Shown here: positions 8,827-17,464 of the stretch, piece after piece | Numbering within the stretch: the stretch's first letter is position 1 | Layout of the letters: every line of letters begins with the position of its first letter | Assembly: GCF_001073085.1 (NCBI RefSeq) | Contig: NZ_JVFV01000042.1 | Span: 62,001 to 126,000, forward strand | Source: Streptococcus pseudopneumoniae | GTDB taxonomy: Bacteria; Bacillota; Bacilli; Lactobacillales; Streptococcaceae | Length of the DNA stretch: 64,000 nt | Direction of reading: 5' to 3' | Translations under genes and position numbers: made by a program | The notes under the pieces: model-generated | What the model saw: the letters and a program-made list of their open reading frames with translations, nothing else | Database searches by the model: none | What the model was told of the DNA's origin: nothing

Positions 8827-9759
8827 TTATCTTGACTCACTCTGTTCTTTTACTAGATAGAGGGGTCTTTTTTTCGTTTCCAGATAAATTTTACTGATAT
8901 ATTTTCCGAGAATCCCAATCGTCAATAATTGGACACCACCAAGAAATAGAATGACAGCCATCAGAGAGGTCCAACCAGAAGTTGGATTGCCAAGTAAGAG
9001 GGTACGGACAACTACAAACAGTGTCATCACCAAAGCCAGAAAACATGATGAAAGACCAGCAACAAAGGCTAATATCAAAGGAAAATCTGAAAAATTCACA
9101 ATCCCTTCAATAGAGTAGAAAAAGAGTTGTCTAAAACTCCAACTAGTCTTACCCGCCCGCCTTTCAACATTAGGGTATTCTAGATAGTGAGTGCGAAAAC
9201 CAACCCAGGCAAAGAGCCCTTTGGAAAAGCGATTGTATTCTGTCAATTCCAACACTGCATCCACAACTGATCTTCTCATCATTCGAAAATCACGGACACC
9301 CGATGGAAGAGCTACTGGGCTAATTTTTTGCATGAAACGATAAAAAAGATCGGCGCAGAAACTACGTAAAACGGGTTCCCCGTCTCGACTAGTTCTCCTA
9401 GTTCCAACACAATCCAAGTCTGGATTTTGATCTAGTAGTTCTTTCATCTCAAGCAAGAGGCTTGGTGGATCCTGAAGGTCTGCATCCATAACCACCACCA
9501 AGTCTCCACTTGCTTGTTGTAAACCTGCATATATGGCCGCTTCCTTCCCAAAATTTCGCGAGAAAGAGATATAATGTACTGCAGAATTTTTCTCTCGATA
9601 AACCTTTAGAACGTCCAAAGTCTTATCAGTCGAACCATCATCTACAAAAATGTATTCGATTTCTGTTCCCAAATCTGGGATCAGTGCTTCAAGAGTTTGA
9701 TAAAAAAGAGGAAGTACTTCCTCTTCGTTTAAACATGGGACTATGATTGAAATCATCAT
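8827..9759 (-). CDS. Family 2 glycosyltransferase, polyprenyl-phosphate type (GtrB/CsbB-like)
   Basis: The 311-residue enzyme has a GT-A catalytic domain starting ISIIVPCLNEEEVL, with DDGSTDKT near residue 40 and the DADLQDPP metal-binding motif near residue 93, then two C-terminal membrane helices (about residues 230-300). This architecture belongs to transferases that load a sugar onto undecaprenyl phosphate. The ATG at 9759 overlaps the galE stop region, so it is coupled to galE; a longer frame to 9831 runs into galE and is not supported. The sugar is unknown but the linkage to GalE suggests glucose or galactose. Confidence 0.87.
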   Translation of the reverse strand: MMISIIVPCLNEEEVLPLFYQTLEALIPDLGTEIEYIFVDDGSTDKTLDVLKVYREKNSAVHYISFSRNFGKEAAIYAGLQQASGDLVVVMDADLQDPPSLLLEMKELLDQNPDLDCVGTRRTSRDGEPVLRSFCADLFYRFMQKISPVALPSGVRDFRMMRRSVVDAVLELTEYNRFSKGLFAWVGFRTHYLEYPNVERRAGKTSWSFRQLFFYSIEGIVNFSDFPLILAFVAGLSSCFLALVMTLFVVVRTLLLGNPTSGWTSLMAVILFLGGVQLLTIGILGKYISKIYLETKKRPLYLVKEQSESR

Positions 9760-9760
9760 C

Positions 9761-10780
9761 TTAGTCTTCAAATCCGTTTGGATGCTTGCTTTGCCAACGC
9801 CATGCGTCTTGACACATCTCTGTAATACCAAGTTCTGCTTCCCATCCTAGCTCTTCCTTAGCTTTTGCTGGATCTGAGTAGCAAGCTGCAATATCACCTG
9901 GGCGACGTTCAACAATACGGTATGGAATAGGACGTCCGACTGCTTTTTCCATATTTTGGATAATTTCAAGAACTGAGTAGCCTTTTCCTGTACCAAGGTT
10001 GTAAATGTTTAGTCCTGAACCTTTTTGAAGCTTCTTAAGTGCCGCAACGTGCCCTTTTGCTAGGTCAACGACGTGGATATAGTCACGTACACCTGTTCCA
10101 TCTTCAGTATCGTAGTCGTCTCCAAAGACCTGAACTTGTTCCAACTTACCAACTGCAACTTGTGTCACATATGGAAGGAGGTTATTTGGAATACCGTTTG
10201 GATTTTCTCCTAGGTCACCACTCTTATGCGCACCGATTGGGTTGAAGTAACGAAGTAAAACAACGTTCCACTCTGAATCTGCTTTATAGATATCTGTCAA
10301 GATTTCTTCCAGCATTAGCTTGGTACGACCATATGGATTTGTAGCTGAAAGAGGGAAATCTTCTAGGATTGGGACTGTATGAGGATCTCCATAAACAGTT
10401 GCTGATGAACTGAAGATGATATTCTTACAGTTTGTCTCTTCCATAACTTTCAAGAGACTGACAGTTCCAGCGATATTGTTATCATAGTAGGCAAGTGGGA
10501 TACGTGTAGACTCACCTACAGCTTTCAAACCAGCAAAATGAATCACACCTGTTGGTTCTTCATGTTTGAAAATATCACGAAGTGTATCTGTGTCACGAAT
10601 ATCTGCTTCGTAGAAAGGAATTTCTACCCCAGTGATTCTTTCGACTACTTCAAGACTTTTACGACTACTGTTTACCAAATTATCCACGACAACTACTTGG
10701 TGTCCAGCTTGGACCAATTCAATGACAGTGTGAGTTCCGATAAAACCTGCTCCACCTGTTACCAGAATTTTTTCTTGCAT
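9761..10780 (-). CDS. galE: UDP-glucose 4-epimerase
   Basis: The 339-residue SDR-family enzyme interconverts UDP-glucose and UDP-galactose using bound NAD. The Rossmann motif VTGGAGFIGTHT is at residues 7-18, the catalytic Ser-Ser-Ala-Thr (FSSSATVYG) near residue 125, and the YGRTK catalytic Tyr/Lys near residue 150. It is followed directly by the membrane glycosyltransferase gene, so its product may feed cell-surface glycan assembly. Confidence 0.96.
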   Translation of the reverse strand: MQEKILVTGGAGFIGTHTVIELVQAGHQVVVVDNLVNSSRKSLEVVERITGVEIPFYEADIRDTDTLRDIFKHEEPTGVIHFAGLKAVGESTRIPLAYYDNNIAGTVSLLKVMEETNCKNIIFSSSATVYGDPHTVPILEDFPLSATNPYGRTKLMLEEILTDIYKADSEWNVVLLRYFNPIGAHKSGDLGENPNGIPNNLLPYVTQVAVGKLEQVQVFGDDYDTEDGTGVRDYIHVVDLAKGHVAALKKLQKGSGLNIYNLGTGKGYSVLEIIQNMEKAVGRPIPYRIVERRPGDIAACYSDPAKAKEELGWEAELGITEMCQDAWRWQSKHPNGFED

Positions 10781-10883
10781 TTTATTTCCTCAATTCTTGG
10801 ATTATTTTTTTCATTTTACCATTTTTGATAGGGAAAGTCATTTACTTTCCTAAGACTATCGTAAAAACTAGGTAAAAGGTTTA

Positions 10884-11981
10884 CTATTGTTTCTTTTTAA
10901 TGTATCTTTCAGTCGGATAATCTGCTGGATCCAATACTCCTTTTCTCCCTTGAAGCATTTGAGCTAGATGATAACCGATAATAGGACCAGTCGTTAACCC
11001 TGAAGATCCTAGACCACTTGCTGTATAGACTCCTGATAAGTTTGGAACCTGTCCGAAAAATGGAGAAAAGTCACTCGTATAAGCCCGAATTCCTACACGT
11101 TCACCAGATAAAACTGCATCCTTTAAACTCGGATAAAATGGATTCGCTGCCTCAGCCATTTGTTGGAGCAAATTTTTATCGACTGTAAGATCAAATCCCA
11201 TGTCATTCTCATGGGTAGCTCCTAGAGATAACTTGCCTCCAGGAAATGGTATCAAATCCCACTCACCTTCCGGCATGACAACAGGATAGCTTGCCATGTC
11301 TAAATCAACCTGATAATCTCTAAGTTGACCTTTTTGAGGACGAACATCCACCTCATAGCCTAAAGGCTCCAAAATGTGTCCAAGCCAAGCTCCCGTAGAT
11401 AAAATTACTTGATCAAATATTTGATTGTCTATCTGATAGCCTGATAATAAAGGGGTTAGACTAACCTCTTTATTTACGACCTTAACCTGACTGGCATCCA
11501 GTAAACGACTCACTAGGAGTTGCCCATCTACTCGAGCTCCACCAGAAGCATAAAGCAATCTCTCAAATCCCTTTAGACCAGGGAATAACTTACTCGCAGA
11601 CTCTTGATCCAGAATGGCTAATTTCCCTATCAAGGGAGATTCATCTCTACGTTGCAAGGCTAGTTGATAGAGTTCCTCTAGTTTGGACTCATCTTTTTTA
11701 AGAAGAAAGACTCCTGAGCGTTGGTAAAAATCTACCTTTTGACCAGATTTTTCTATATCAGCTAATAAATCTACATAAAAATCTGCTCCTAGGCGCGCCA
11801 TCTTGTACCAGACCTTATTGCGTCGTTTAGAAAACCAGGGGCTGATAATCCCTGCCGCTGCCTTGGTCGCTTGTCCGTGCCCATGATCAAAGACAGTTAC
11901 TTCGATATCAGTTTCTTTAGAAAGATAGTAGGCAACCGTTGCCCCTACAATTCCTGCTCCTACAATGGCAACTTTTTTCAT
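10884..11981 (-). CDS. FAD-dependent oxidoreductase, DadA-like
   Basis: The 365-residue protein starts with a dinucleotide-binding motif (VAIVGAGIVGATVAYYLS) and has the DAO fold typical of D-amino-acid, sarcosine or glycine oxidases, with the C-terminal flavin segment GLGSSGLTTGP near residue 335. The substrate is not identifiable. I choose the ATG at 11981 because GAAGG lies about 8 bases upstream; an in-frame GTG at 11990 falls within the ribosome-binding region. It is 16 bp after the Nif3-like gene, on the same strand, probably in the trmK operon. Confidence 0.85.
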   Translation of the reverse strand: MKKVAIVGAGIVGATVAYYLSKETDIEVTVFDHGHGQATKAAAGIISPWFSKRRNKVWYKMARLGADFYVDLLADIEKSGQKVDFYQRSGVFLLKKDESKLEELYQLALQRRDESPLIGKLAILDQESASKLFPGLKGFERLLYASGGARVDGQLLVSRLLDASQVKVVNKEVSLTPLLSGYQIDNQIFDQVILSTGAWLGHILEPLGYEVDVRPQKGQLRDYQVDLDMASYPVVMPEGEWDLIPFPGGKLSLGATHENDMGFDLTVDKNLLQQMAEAANPFYPSLKDAVLSGERVGIRAYTSDFSPFFGQVPNLSGVYTASGLGSSGLTTGPIIGYHLAQMLQGRKGVLDPADYPTERYIKKKQ

Positions 11982-11997
11982 TGTCTTCACCTTCTAA

Positions 11998-12795
11998 CTA
12001 GATATGATGGAATGGATTTGTCGATGCCTGACTTGCGATAACCTCTAAAGGCCAATCATTTTCTTCCTTCCATTCGTTCAGGAACGCTGCAATTTTTTCA
12101 ACAAAGAGAACTTCAATATAGTGGCCTGGATCCAGAGCCAACAAGCCGTCTGACAACATATCTTGGGCAGTGTGGTAATAGATGTCACCAGTAATGTAGA
12201 CATCTGCTCCTTTTGCTATTGCATCAGAGTAGAAAGACTGCCCACTGCCACCACAAATAGCTACTCTTGAGATTGTTTTTTGCAAATCAGTCTCTTTATA
12301 ATACACCATACGAAGACTATCTAGACTAAATACTTCCTTAACATGACTAGCAAATTCTTCAAACGTTTGAGGTTTAATATTGCCAATACGTCCGATCCCA
12401 CGTTCAGGACCTGTCTCCTGTAAATACGTTGTATCCTTAATATCCAATAGTTGGCAGAACCAGTCATTAAGGCCGTTTTCAACAATATCAATATTAGTAT
12501 GGCTAACGTAGACTGCAATATCATGCTTAATAAGATCAATATAAATCTGATTTTGAGGGCGACTAGCTACCAAGTCCTTTATCGGACGGAAGATAGGCGC
12601 GTGCTTAGCGATAATCAAATCTACACCCTTTTCAATAGCTTCTGCCACTGTATCTTCACGTATATCAAGGGCAACCATGACTTTTTGGATGTCCTTGTCT
12701 AAGGTACCAATCTGCAAACCACGACTATCGCCTTCCATAGAAAATTCTTGTGGGCAATAGGCTTCATAACGCTTAATCACTTCACTTGCTTTCAT
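11998..12795 (-). CDS. Nif3/YqfO-family dinuclear metal hydrolase-like protein
   Basis: The 265-residue protein belongs to the NIF3/DUF34 family. Metal-binding residues are visible in IIAKHAPIF (residues about 63-70), the VSHTNID segment near residue 100 and the C-terminal DPGHYIEV near residue 217. Biochemical role is debated; GTP cyclohydrolase I type 2 is an old label. I chose the ATG at 12795 because it follows AAGGAGGTG; the frame continues upstream to 12879 inside trmK without support. It overlaps trmK by 14 bp. Confidence 0.88.
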   Translation of the reverse strand: MKASEVIKRYEAYCPQEFSMEGDSRGLQIGTLDKDIQKVMVALDIREDTVAEAIEKGVDLIIAKHAPIFRPIKDLVASRPQNQIYIDLIKHDIAVYVSHTNIDIVENGLNDWFCQLLDIKDTTYLQETGPERGIGRIGNIKPQTFEEFASHVKEVFSLDSLRMVYYKETDLQKTISRVAICGGSGQSFYSDAIAKGADVYITGDIYYHTAQDMLSDGLLALDPGHYIEVLFVEKIAAFLNEWKEENDWPLEVIASQASTNPFHHI

Positions 12796-13459
12796 GGAGC
12801 ACCTCCTTGATGGCTTGAATTTTATCAGCCAGAACCTGACGTTCTTCTTGATTTTTTTCTGGAATTTGACTAAGGGCAAATCCTAGCTTACTTGCTTCTT
12901 TTTGCCATTTCTGAACAAATACGGGACTAAGTTCTTTAGATAGAAAAGGACCAAAACGGGTGTCACTTGCTGACAATTTCATTTCTCCAGCTTCCACAAC
13001 TAGAATCTCGTAAAATTTTCCAGCTTCTTCTAGGATACTTTCTGCCATAATTTGAAAACCATGTTCTTGTAACCAACTACGCAACTCGTCTTCACGATTA
13101 TTGGGTTGAAGAATCAATCGCTCAACATCGGCTAGTTTGTCCAATCCTTCTTCTAATATCGTAGCAATCAAGTGACCTCCCATCCCAGCAATAGTGATAA
13201 CAGAAACCTGGTCACTTTCTTCGAAAGCTGCTAAACCATTGGCTAAACGAACCTGAATTTTCTCAGTTAAGCCATGACTTTCAACATTTCTAACTGCAGA
13301 TTGATAGGGTCCCTCTACAACTTCACCCGCGATGGCAGCTTCAATATGACCTTTTTCAACTAATTCAATAGGTAAATAAGCATGATCGCTCCCGACGTCC
13401 AGCAAAACAGCTCCTTGGGGAACAAAAGAAGCTACTGTTTCTAATCTCTTTGAAATCAT
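12782..13459 (-). CDS. trmK: tRNA (adenine-N1)-methyltransferase TrmK
   Basis: The 225-residue SAM-dependent enzyme methylates A22 of tRNA. The SAM-binding motif [10 protein letters not shown] is near residue 22, the family motif AGMGGHLI near residue 90, and [10 protein letters not shown] near residue 115. The C-terminal helical extension matches TrmK/YqfN. The promoter has an extended -10 (TGGTATAAT) just upstream. The trmK-nif3 pair is widespread in Firmicutes. Confidence 0.93.
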   Translation of the reverse strand: MISKRLETVASFVPQGAVLLDVGSDHAYLPIELVEKGHIEAAIAGEVVEGPYQSAVRNVESHGLTEKIQVRLANGLAAFEESDQVSVITIAGMGGHLIATILEEGLDKLADVERLILQPNNREDELRSWLQEHGFQIMAESILEEAGKFYEILVVEAGEMKLSASDTRFGPFLSKELSPVFVQKWQKEASKLGFALSQIPEKNQEERQVLADKIQAIKEVLHESK

Positions 13460-13526
13460 CTTCTCTCACTTTCAAAAACTCTATTTCCCTTTATTATACC
13501 ATATTTTATCTGGCAATCCTGCACCT

Positions 13527-13559
13527 AAAAAAGACAGCAATCATGGATTGCAGTCTTTC
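13527..13559 (-). terminator. Terminator after the P-type ATPase gene
   Basis: The minus-strand hairpin AAAGAC-t-GCAATC / GATTGC-t-GTCTTT is followed by further T residues. Confidence 0.8.
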
Positions 13560-13560
13560 T

Positions 13561-15888
13561 CTATTTTCTAGATTGATAACGACTCGTCAAGATAAAAATC
13601 ACAATAAAGATTAACATCATGATGCCATAGACAGGTAATGTTTGTCCTGTCAGTGTTGAAATTTCAAGTAGTTTTTGGATTCTTGGAAATAGAGCAGTTC
13701 CAAGGAAGCCACCAACTGACCAAACAATCAAGAGCACACGCCATAGACTAAATGGCAAGCAAGCTCTAACTACAGACATGAAACCAATCGATGCTAACAG
13801 ATAATACAAAAGTGTCGAAATTTCAATGGCTGACCAACCTTGACTGGTTCCAAAAATTTTAACAAAGAGAACACTAAAGACTACCATCAAGGCACTTGGT
13901 AAAGCACGGAGCATGGATTTTCTGAGAAAGTTTTGTTCAACAGGTTTGATGTTTCTCTCAAAGGTCAATACGAACGGTGGGAAGCCTTCCACGAACTGGT
14001 CAATCATAGTTATCTGAATCGGAATGAATGGGAAAATTAAAATCCATTCAGTACGTCCCAACAATGCACTCGCAATACAAATGACTGCGAGCAGGAAGGA
14101 ATAGATGGTCTTAATCAAGAAAATTGGAGCAATGTGGGCAATGTTATTGACCACACGACGACCTTCAAAAAGAATCTCAGGAACATCATTGAAGTCTGAG
14201 TTCAAGAGGACCAGATTTGCAATCTGACGAGTTGCTGGGTCTCCTTCAGCCATAACAATGGAACAGTCTGCCTCACGGAGAGCTAGGATATCATTGACAC
14301 CATCCCCTGTCATAGCAGTCGTATGACCTGCTTTTTTCAGAGTTTGGATGATTAGTTTCTTTTGATGAGGCGAGACACGTCCGAAAATGGCTGTTTCCTC
14401 AGCCATGGCTATCAATTCTTCATCATTAATTTTCGAGCAATCTACGTAGCTGTGGTAATCTGCAAAACCAGCTTTTTGAGCAATACTTGAAACGGTAACT
14501 GGATTATCACCAGAGATAATTTTCAGCCCCACTTCCTGAGAACGAAGATAGTCTAGCGTCTCAGCAGCACCTTCTCGAATCGGATCTAGAATCTCAAGCA
14601 AAGCCAAAGCCTGAATATCAGATGGCTTGTGATGGTCAAGTTTTTCTTGACTGAGCGCTAACACCAAGACACGAGATCCTCGTTCAAGAGCTTCTCTAGC
14701 TTCAGGAACTTCAGCATCCAACAACATTTCCGGTGCACCTAGGAAAACAGTTCCGATACCTTCTAACTCCATTGCTCCCCATTTTCGATCGCTTGAAAAT
14801 GGAAGACTAGAAATCATCGGATAAGCTACTTCTCCCACAAAACGCTTTCGAATAGCTTGAGCAGTTGGATTTTTATCCTCACTGTTAGCCATATAGCTGG
14901 TTAGTATTTTAGCAATAGCATCTTTATCAAAAGCCTGAGTCAGAGGAAGGACAGTCTCAACCTGCATCTTACCTTGGGTGATGGTACCTGTCTTATCCAA
15001 GCAGAGCATATCGACACGTGCTAAGGTCTCAACAGAATACATCTCCTGTACCAAAACCTTTTTCAAACCAAGCTTGATAACAGCGGTTAAGAGAGAGGTG
15101 ATAGTCAAGAGCGCGATTCCCTTAGGCAACATCCCCAAAAGGGCTGTAGATGAATTCACTACAGAAGACTTCAGTGGTAAACCTTTCAAGACCAAAGCTT
15201 CAAGCAAAAGAGCAATTCCAAATGGAATAATGATTTTCCCAGTAAAGCCAGCTAACTGGTCTAGCGATTTCATGATACGTGAGTTAATCGGTTTAACAGT
15301 TTTAGCTTCAAGCATGAGTTTGGCTGCATAGTTATCTGCCCCTACATGATGAACTTGAGCAAAGACAGAGCCACTTGCAAGAAAGCTACCTGACAACATT
15401 AGGTCTTCTACTTCTTTTTGCACCAAGTCGCTCTCACCCGTTAACATGGCTTCGTTGACTTCTGCAAAACCTTCTAATACAATCGCATCACTTGGAATCT
15501 GATCCCCTGCTGACAAGCGAATCACATCGTCCAAAACAAGCTCCTCAGAATCCAGAGCTATCTCTTGTCCATCACGAATAGTGATAATCTTTTCTTTATT
15601 CAAGAGATTGAGCTTATCAACCATATGTTTGGCACGTAGCTCGGTTACAATCCCAGAAAATGCATTAAAGCAGATAACCGCAAAGAAAACTAGGTTACTC
15701 CAGGCTTGAACAAAGGCAAGTGCTAAGGCAATAGCAAAGTTTAAAGCATTGAAGAGAGTAAAAACATTTCGTTTTACAATCTGCCAAGTACTGGTACTAG
15801 CTGACGCTTTGAAATCATTGACCTGCCCCTGTTTCTGACGTTCATTAACTTCTGATTGGCTTAAGCCTATAATTTTATTTTTATCCAT
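13561..15888 (-). CDS. Cation-translocating P-type ATPase
   Basis: The 775-residue membrane ATPase has TGES near residue 168, the phosphorylated aspartate in LDKTGTI near residue 297 and the hinge TGDGVND near residue 525. About eight to ten membrane helices are visible. There is no N-terminal heavy-metal domain and no CPC motif, so it is not a copper or cadmium exporter of the P1B class; calcium or magnesium are candidates but cannot be proved here. I start it at 15888 because the ATG at 15900 lies inside a TATGAT -10 element and neither has a Shine-Dalgarno site; transcription would begin at or next to the ATG at 15888. Confidence 0.9.
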   Translation of the reverse strand: MDKNKIIGLSQSEVNERQKQGQVNDFKASASTSTWQIVKRNVFTLFNALNFAIALALAFVQAWSNLVFFAVICFNAFSGIVTELRAKHMVDKLNLLNKEKIITIRDGQEIALDSEELVLDDVIRLSAGDQIPSDAIVLEGFAEVNEAMLTGESDLVQKEVEDLMLSGSFLASGSVFAQVHHVGADNYAAKLMLEAKTVKPINSRIMKSLDQLAGFTGKIIIPFGIALLLEALVLKGLPLKSSVVNSSTALLGMLPKGIALLTITSLLTAVIKLGLKKVLVQEMYSVETLARVDMLCLDKTGTITQGKMQVETVLPLTQAFDKDAIAKILTSYMANSEDKNPTAQAIRKRFVGEVAYPMISSLPFSSDRKWGAMELEGIGTVFLGAPEMLLDAEVPEAREALERGSRVLVLALSQEKLDHHKPSDIQALALLEILDPIREGAAETLDYLRSQEVGLKIISGDNPVTVSSIAQKAGFADYHSYVDCSKINDEELIAMAEETAIFGRVSPHQKKLIIQTLKKAGHTTAMTGDGVNDILALREADCSIVMAEGDPATRQIANLVLLNSDFNDVPEILFEGRRVVNNIAHIAPIFLIKTIYSFLLAVICIASALLGRTEWILIFPFIPIQITMIDQFVEGFPPFVLTFERNIKPVEQNFLRKSMLRALPSALMVVFSVLFVKIFGTSQGWSAIEISTLLYYLLASIGFMSVVRACLPFSLWRVLLIVWSVGGFLGTALFPRIQKLLEISTLTGQTLPVYGIMMLIFIVIFILTSRYQSRK

Positions 15889-15895
15889 AATCTTT

Positions 15896-15904
15896 ATCAT
15901 ATCA
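15896..15904 (-). promoter_or_regulatory. Extended -10 promoter of P-type ATPase gene
   Basis: TGATATGAT (TATGAT at 15896-15901) is an extended -10 element. The ATG at 15888 follows after 7 bases. No convincing -35 is seen. Confidence 0.5.
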
Positions 15905-15963
15905 TTTTTTTTAAAATAATTCTAATTTCATATAAAGAGCTTTTCCGCCTATACAAAAAAAAT

Positions 15964-15992
15964 TTGCCTGTCCTACAACGATAAGGTATAAT
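15964..15992 (+). promoter_or_regulatory. Promoter of the plsC-like gene
   Basis: TTGCCT at 15964-15969 and TATAAT at 15987-15992 are 17 bases apart; the gene starts 28 bases downstream with a good AAGGAGA site. Confidence 0.7.
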
Positions 15993-16019
15993 AAAAGAAA
16001 GAAATTTGAAGGAGACACC

Positions 16020-16763
16020 ATGTTTTATACTTATCTTCGTGGGCTCGTTATGTTGATTCTCTGGTCTATCAACGGTAATGCTCATTATCATAATACCAAT
16101 AAAATTCCGAGTCAAGATGAAAACTATATCCTAGTTGCTCCCCATCGTACCTGGTGGGATCCTGTCTACATGGCATTTGCGACCAAACCGAAACAGTTTG
16201 TGTTTATGGCTAAAAAGGAACTTTTCTCCAACCGAATCTTTGGTTGGTGGATTCGTATGTGTGGTGCCTTTCCTATTGATCGGGAAAATCCTAGCGCTTC
16301 TGCCATTAAGTATCCTATTAATGTACTTAAAAAGAGCGACCGATCTCTCATCATGTTTCCAAGCGGCAGTCGTCATTCTAACGATGTCAAAGGTGGCGTA
16401 GCTCTGATTGCTAAAATGGCCAAGGTTCGCATCATGCCAGTTACTTATACTGGTCCAATGACCTTAAAAGGACTCATCAGTCGTGAACGTGTCGATATGA
16501 ACTTCGGAAATCCTATAGATATCTCAGACATTAAGAAAATGAATGATGAAGGAATTGAGATTGTTGCTGAACGTATTCAATCAGAATTCCAACGTCTGGA
16601 TGAGGAAACAAAACAATGGCACGATAACAAAAAACCAAATCCTTTGTGGTGGTTTATTCGCATACCAGCACTGATTCTTGCTGTCTTAGTTGCAATTGTT
16701 ACCATCATCTTTAGCTTCATCGCAAGCTTTATCTGGAATCCAGAAAAAAACAAAATCAATTAG
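16020..16763 (+). CDS. plsC: 1-acyl-sn-glycerol-3-phosphate acyltransferase (PlsC family)
   Basis: The 247-residue membrane-associated enzyme transfers an acyl chain to lysophosphatidic acid in phospholipid synthesis. The catalytic HX4D box is APHRTWWDP near residue 43. The second block reads FPSGSR where most family members have FPEGTR, and the substrate block RIMPVTYTG is near residue 140. A hydrophobic C-terminal helix (about 217-240) is unusual in many PlsC proteins and may anchor it. A second plsC may exist elsewhere in the genome, so its exact role is inferred. Confidence 0.87.
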   Translation: MFYTYLRGLVMLILWSINGNAHYHNTNKIPSQDENYILVAPHRTWWDPVYMAFATKPKQFVFMAKKELFSNRIFGWWIRMCGAFPIDRENPSASAIKYPINVLKKSDRSLIMFPSGSRHSNDVKGGVALIAKMAKVRIMPVTYTGPMTLKGLISRERVDMNFGNPIDISDIKKMNDEGIEIVAERIQSEFQRLDEETKQWHDNKKPNPLWWFIRIPALILAVLVAIVTIIFSFIASFIWNPEKNKIN

Positions 16764-16771
16764 GTTAGAAT

Positions 16772-16808
16772 AAAATGGCTGAGGGATATTCTCTTAAGCC
16801 ATTTTAGT
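16772..16808 (+). terminator. Terminator after the plsC-like gene
   Basis: The hairpin AAAATGGCT / AGCCATTTT is followed by AGTTT, a modest terminator. Confidence 0.6.
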
Positions 16809-16846
16809 TTGACTGATAGCTGATTACTTTTAAATAAAACATTTTA

Positions 16847-16875
16847 TTGACAAAGATTTGATTCTATAGTATACT
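16847..16875 (+). promoter_or_regulatory. tRNA-Thr promoter
   Basis: A consensus TTGACA at 16847-16852 and TATACT at 16870-16875 are 17 bases apart, ending about 10 bases before the mature tRNA. Confidence 0.85.
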
Positions 16876-16885
16876 TTTTAAGTAA

Positions 16886-16958
16886 GCTGATTTAGCTCAG
16901 TAGGCAGAGCGCATCCATGGTAAGGATGAGGTCGCCGGTTCGATCCCGGCAATTAGCA
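16886..16958 (+). tRNA. tRNA-Thr (anticodon GGT)
   Basis: The 73-base sequence folds into a standard cloverleaf. The acceptor stem pairs GCTGATT with AATTAGC (one G-U pair), the anticodon stem is CATCC/GGATG with loop ATGGTAA giving anticodon GGT, and the T arm contains GGTTCGATCC. The terminal CCA is not encoded. It is a single-gene unit with its own promoter and terminator. Confidence 0.95.
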
Positions 16959-16967
16959 TTGTTTAAC

Positions 16968-16993
16968 AGTTCCTTTTTATAGGAACTTTTTTA
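16968..16993 (+). terminator. Terminator after tRNA-Thr
   Basis: The hairpin AGTTCC / GGAACT is followed by a T tract. Confidence 0.85.
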
Positions 16994-17022
16994 TTGACTT
17001 TTTTTCGACCTTATAGTAAAAT
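16994..17022 (+). promoter_or_regulatory. Promoter of candidate sRNA
   Basis: TTGACT at 16994-16999 and TAAAAT at 17017-17022 are exactly 17 bases apart. It lies immediately after the tRNA terminator, so it drives an independent transcript starting near 17029. Confidence 0.7.
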
Positions 17023-17028
17023 AAGTTT

Positions 17029-17170
17029 TGCGATGAGTCGATATGTAGCGAGAGCTACTATTGAGCAAAGGAGGTCATAACGCAGGAGCGGACCTTGAGA
17101 AATTGTGTGAACCGATTTCTCACATGGAGATGCCTCTCAAGCTTTCTGGTTTTTCCAGAGAGCTTTTTTT
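17029..17170 (+). ncRNA. Candidate small RNA, class not recognised
   Basis: A transcript of about 140 bases is predicted between a good promoter and a strong terminator. It has a GAGA-tetraloop hairpin (GTAGC/GCTAC at 17045-17058), a stem AGGTC/GACCT (17072-17076 with 17091-17095) whose 5' side includes an AAAGGAGG sequence, and a hairpin GAGAAAT/ATTTCTC (17097-17121). CTTGAG at 17094-17099 can alternatively pair with CTCAAG at 17136-17141 next to the terminator stem. There is no convincing ORF. It does not match the tRNA, SRP RNA, tmRNA, T-box, TPP, FMN or lysine consensus patterns I know. It could be a trans-acting sRNA or an orphaned riboregulatory leader, since the next gene (pyk) is convergent. 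Confidence 0.55.
17140..17170 (+). terminator. Terminator of candidate sRNA
   Basis: The hairpin AGCTTTCTGG / CCAGAGAGCT is followed by seven T residues. Confidence 0.9.
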
Positions 17171-17404
17171 ATTTTCCTAAACACTACTAAACCCTATCTT
17201 TTAGCAATCCTTTCTGCACAAACAGTAATAAGCTCAAGCCTCAATTATACACTTATAGACTTATTATCCAAAAAATCCTAGCTAGGTTTAGTCATAATGA
17301 TAGAAAGATGACCATTGCAATCTATAATTACAGCAAAAGTTATAGGGCAAACTGTATTATATACCTTAGTATTGAAAGGAAAATGATATTTTTGCCCCTC
17401 GTCA
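17171..17404. other. Gene-free stretch between sRNA and pyk terminator
   Basis: About 230 bp of AT-rich sequence. All frames contain stops; a minus-strand fragment reading LITVCAERIAKR then stop could be a trace of a decayed gene but is too short to assign. I see no supported feature here. Confidence 0.5.
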
Positions 17405-17451
17405 CAAAAAAAGACCTATCACACAAGCTAGAAAGCTTGATATGATAGGCT
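17405..17451 (-). terminator. Terminator after pyk
   Basis: A long minus-strand stem (GCCTATCA...AAGCTT / AGCTTG...TGATAGGTC) is followed by a run of T residues. Confidence 0.85.
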
Positions 17452-17464
17452 TTTTAATGTTAGA

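Noticed and set aside
15897..16115. 72-codon minus-strand frame between the P-ATPase and plsC-like gene
   Set aside because: It overlaps both promoters and the start of the plsC-like gene and lacks homology or a ribosome-binding site.
16994..17170. T-box, SRP RNA, tmRNA or RNase P for the candidate sRNA
   Set aside because: The diagnostic conserved segments of these RNAs are absent.
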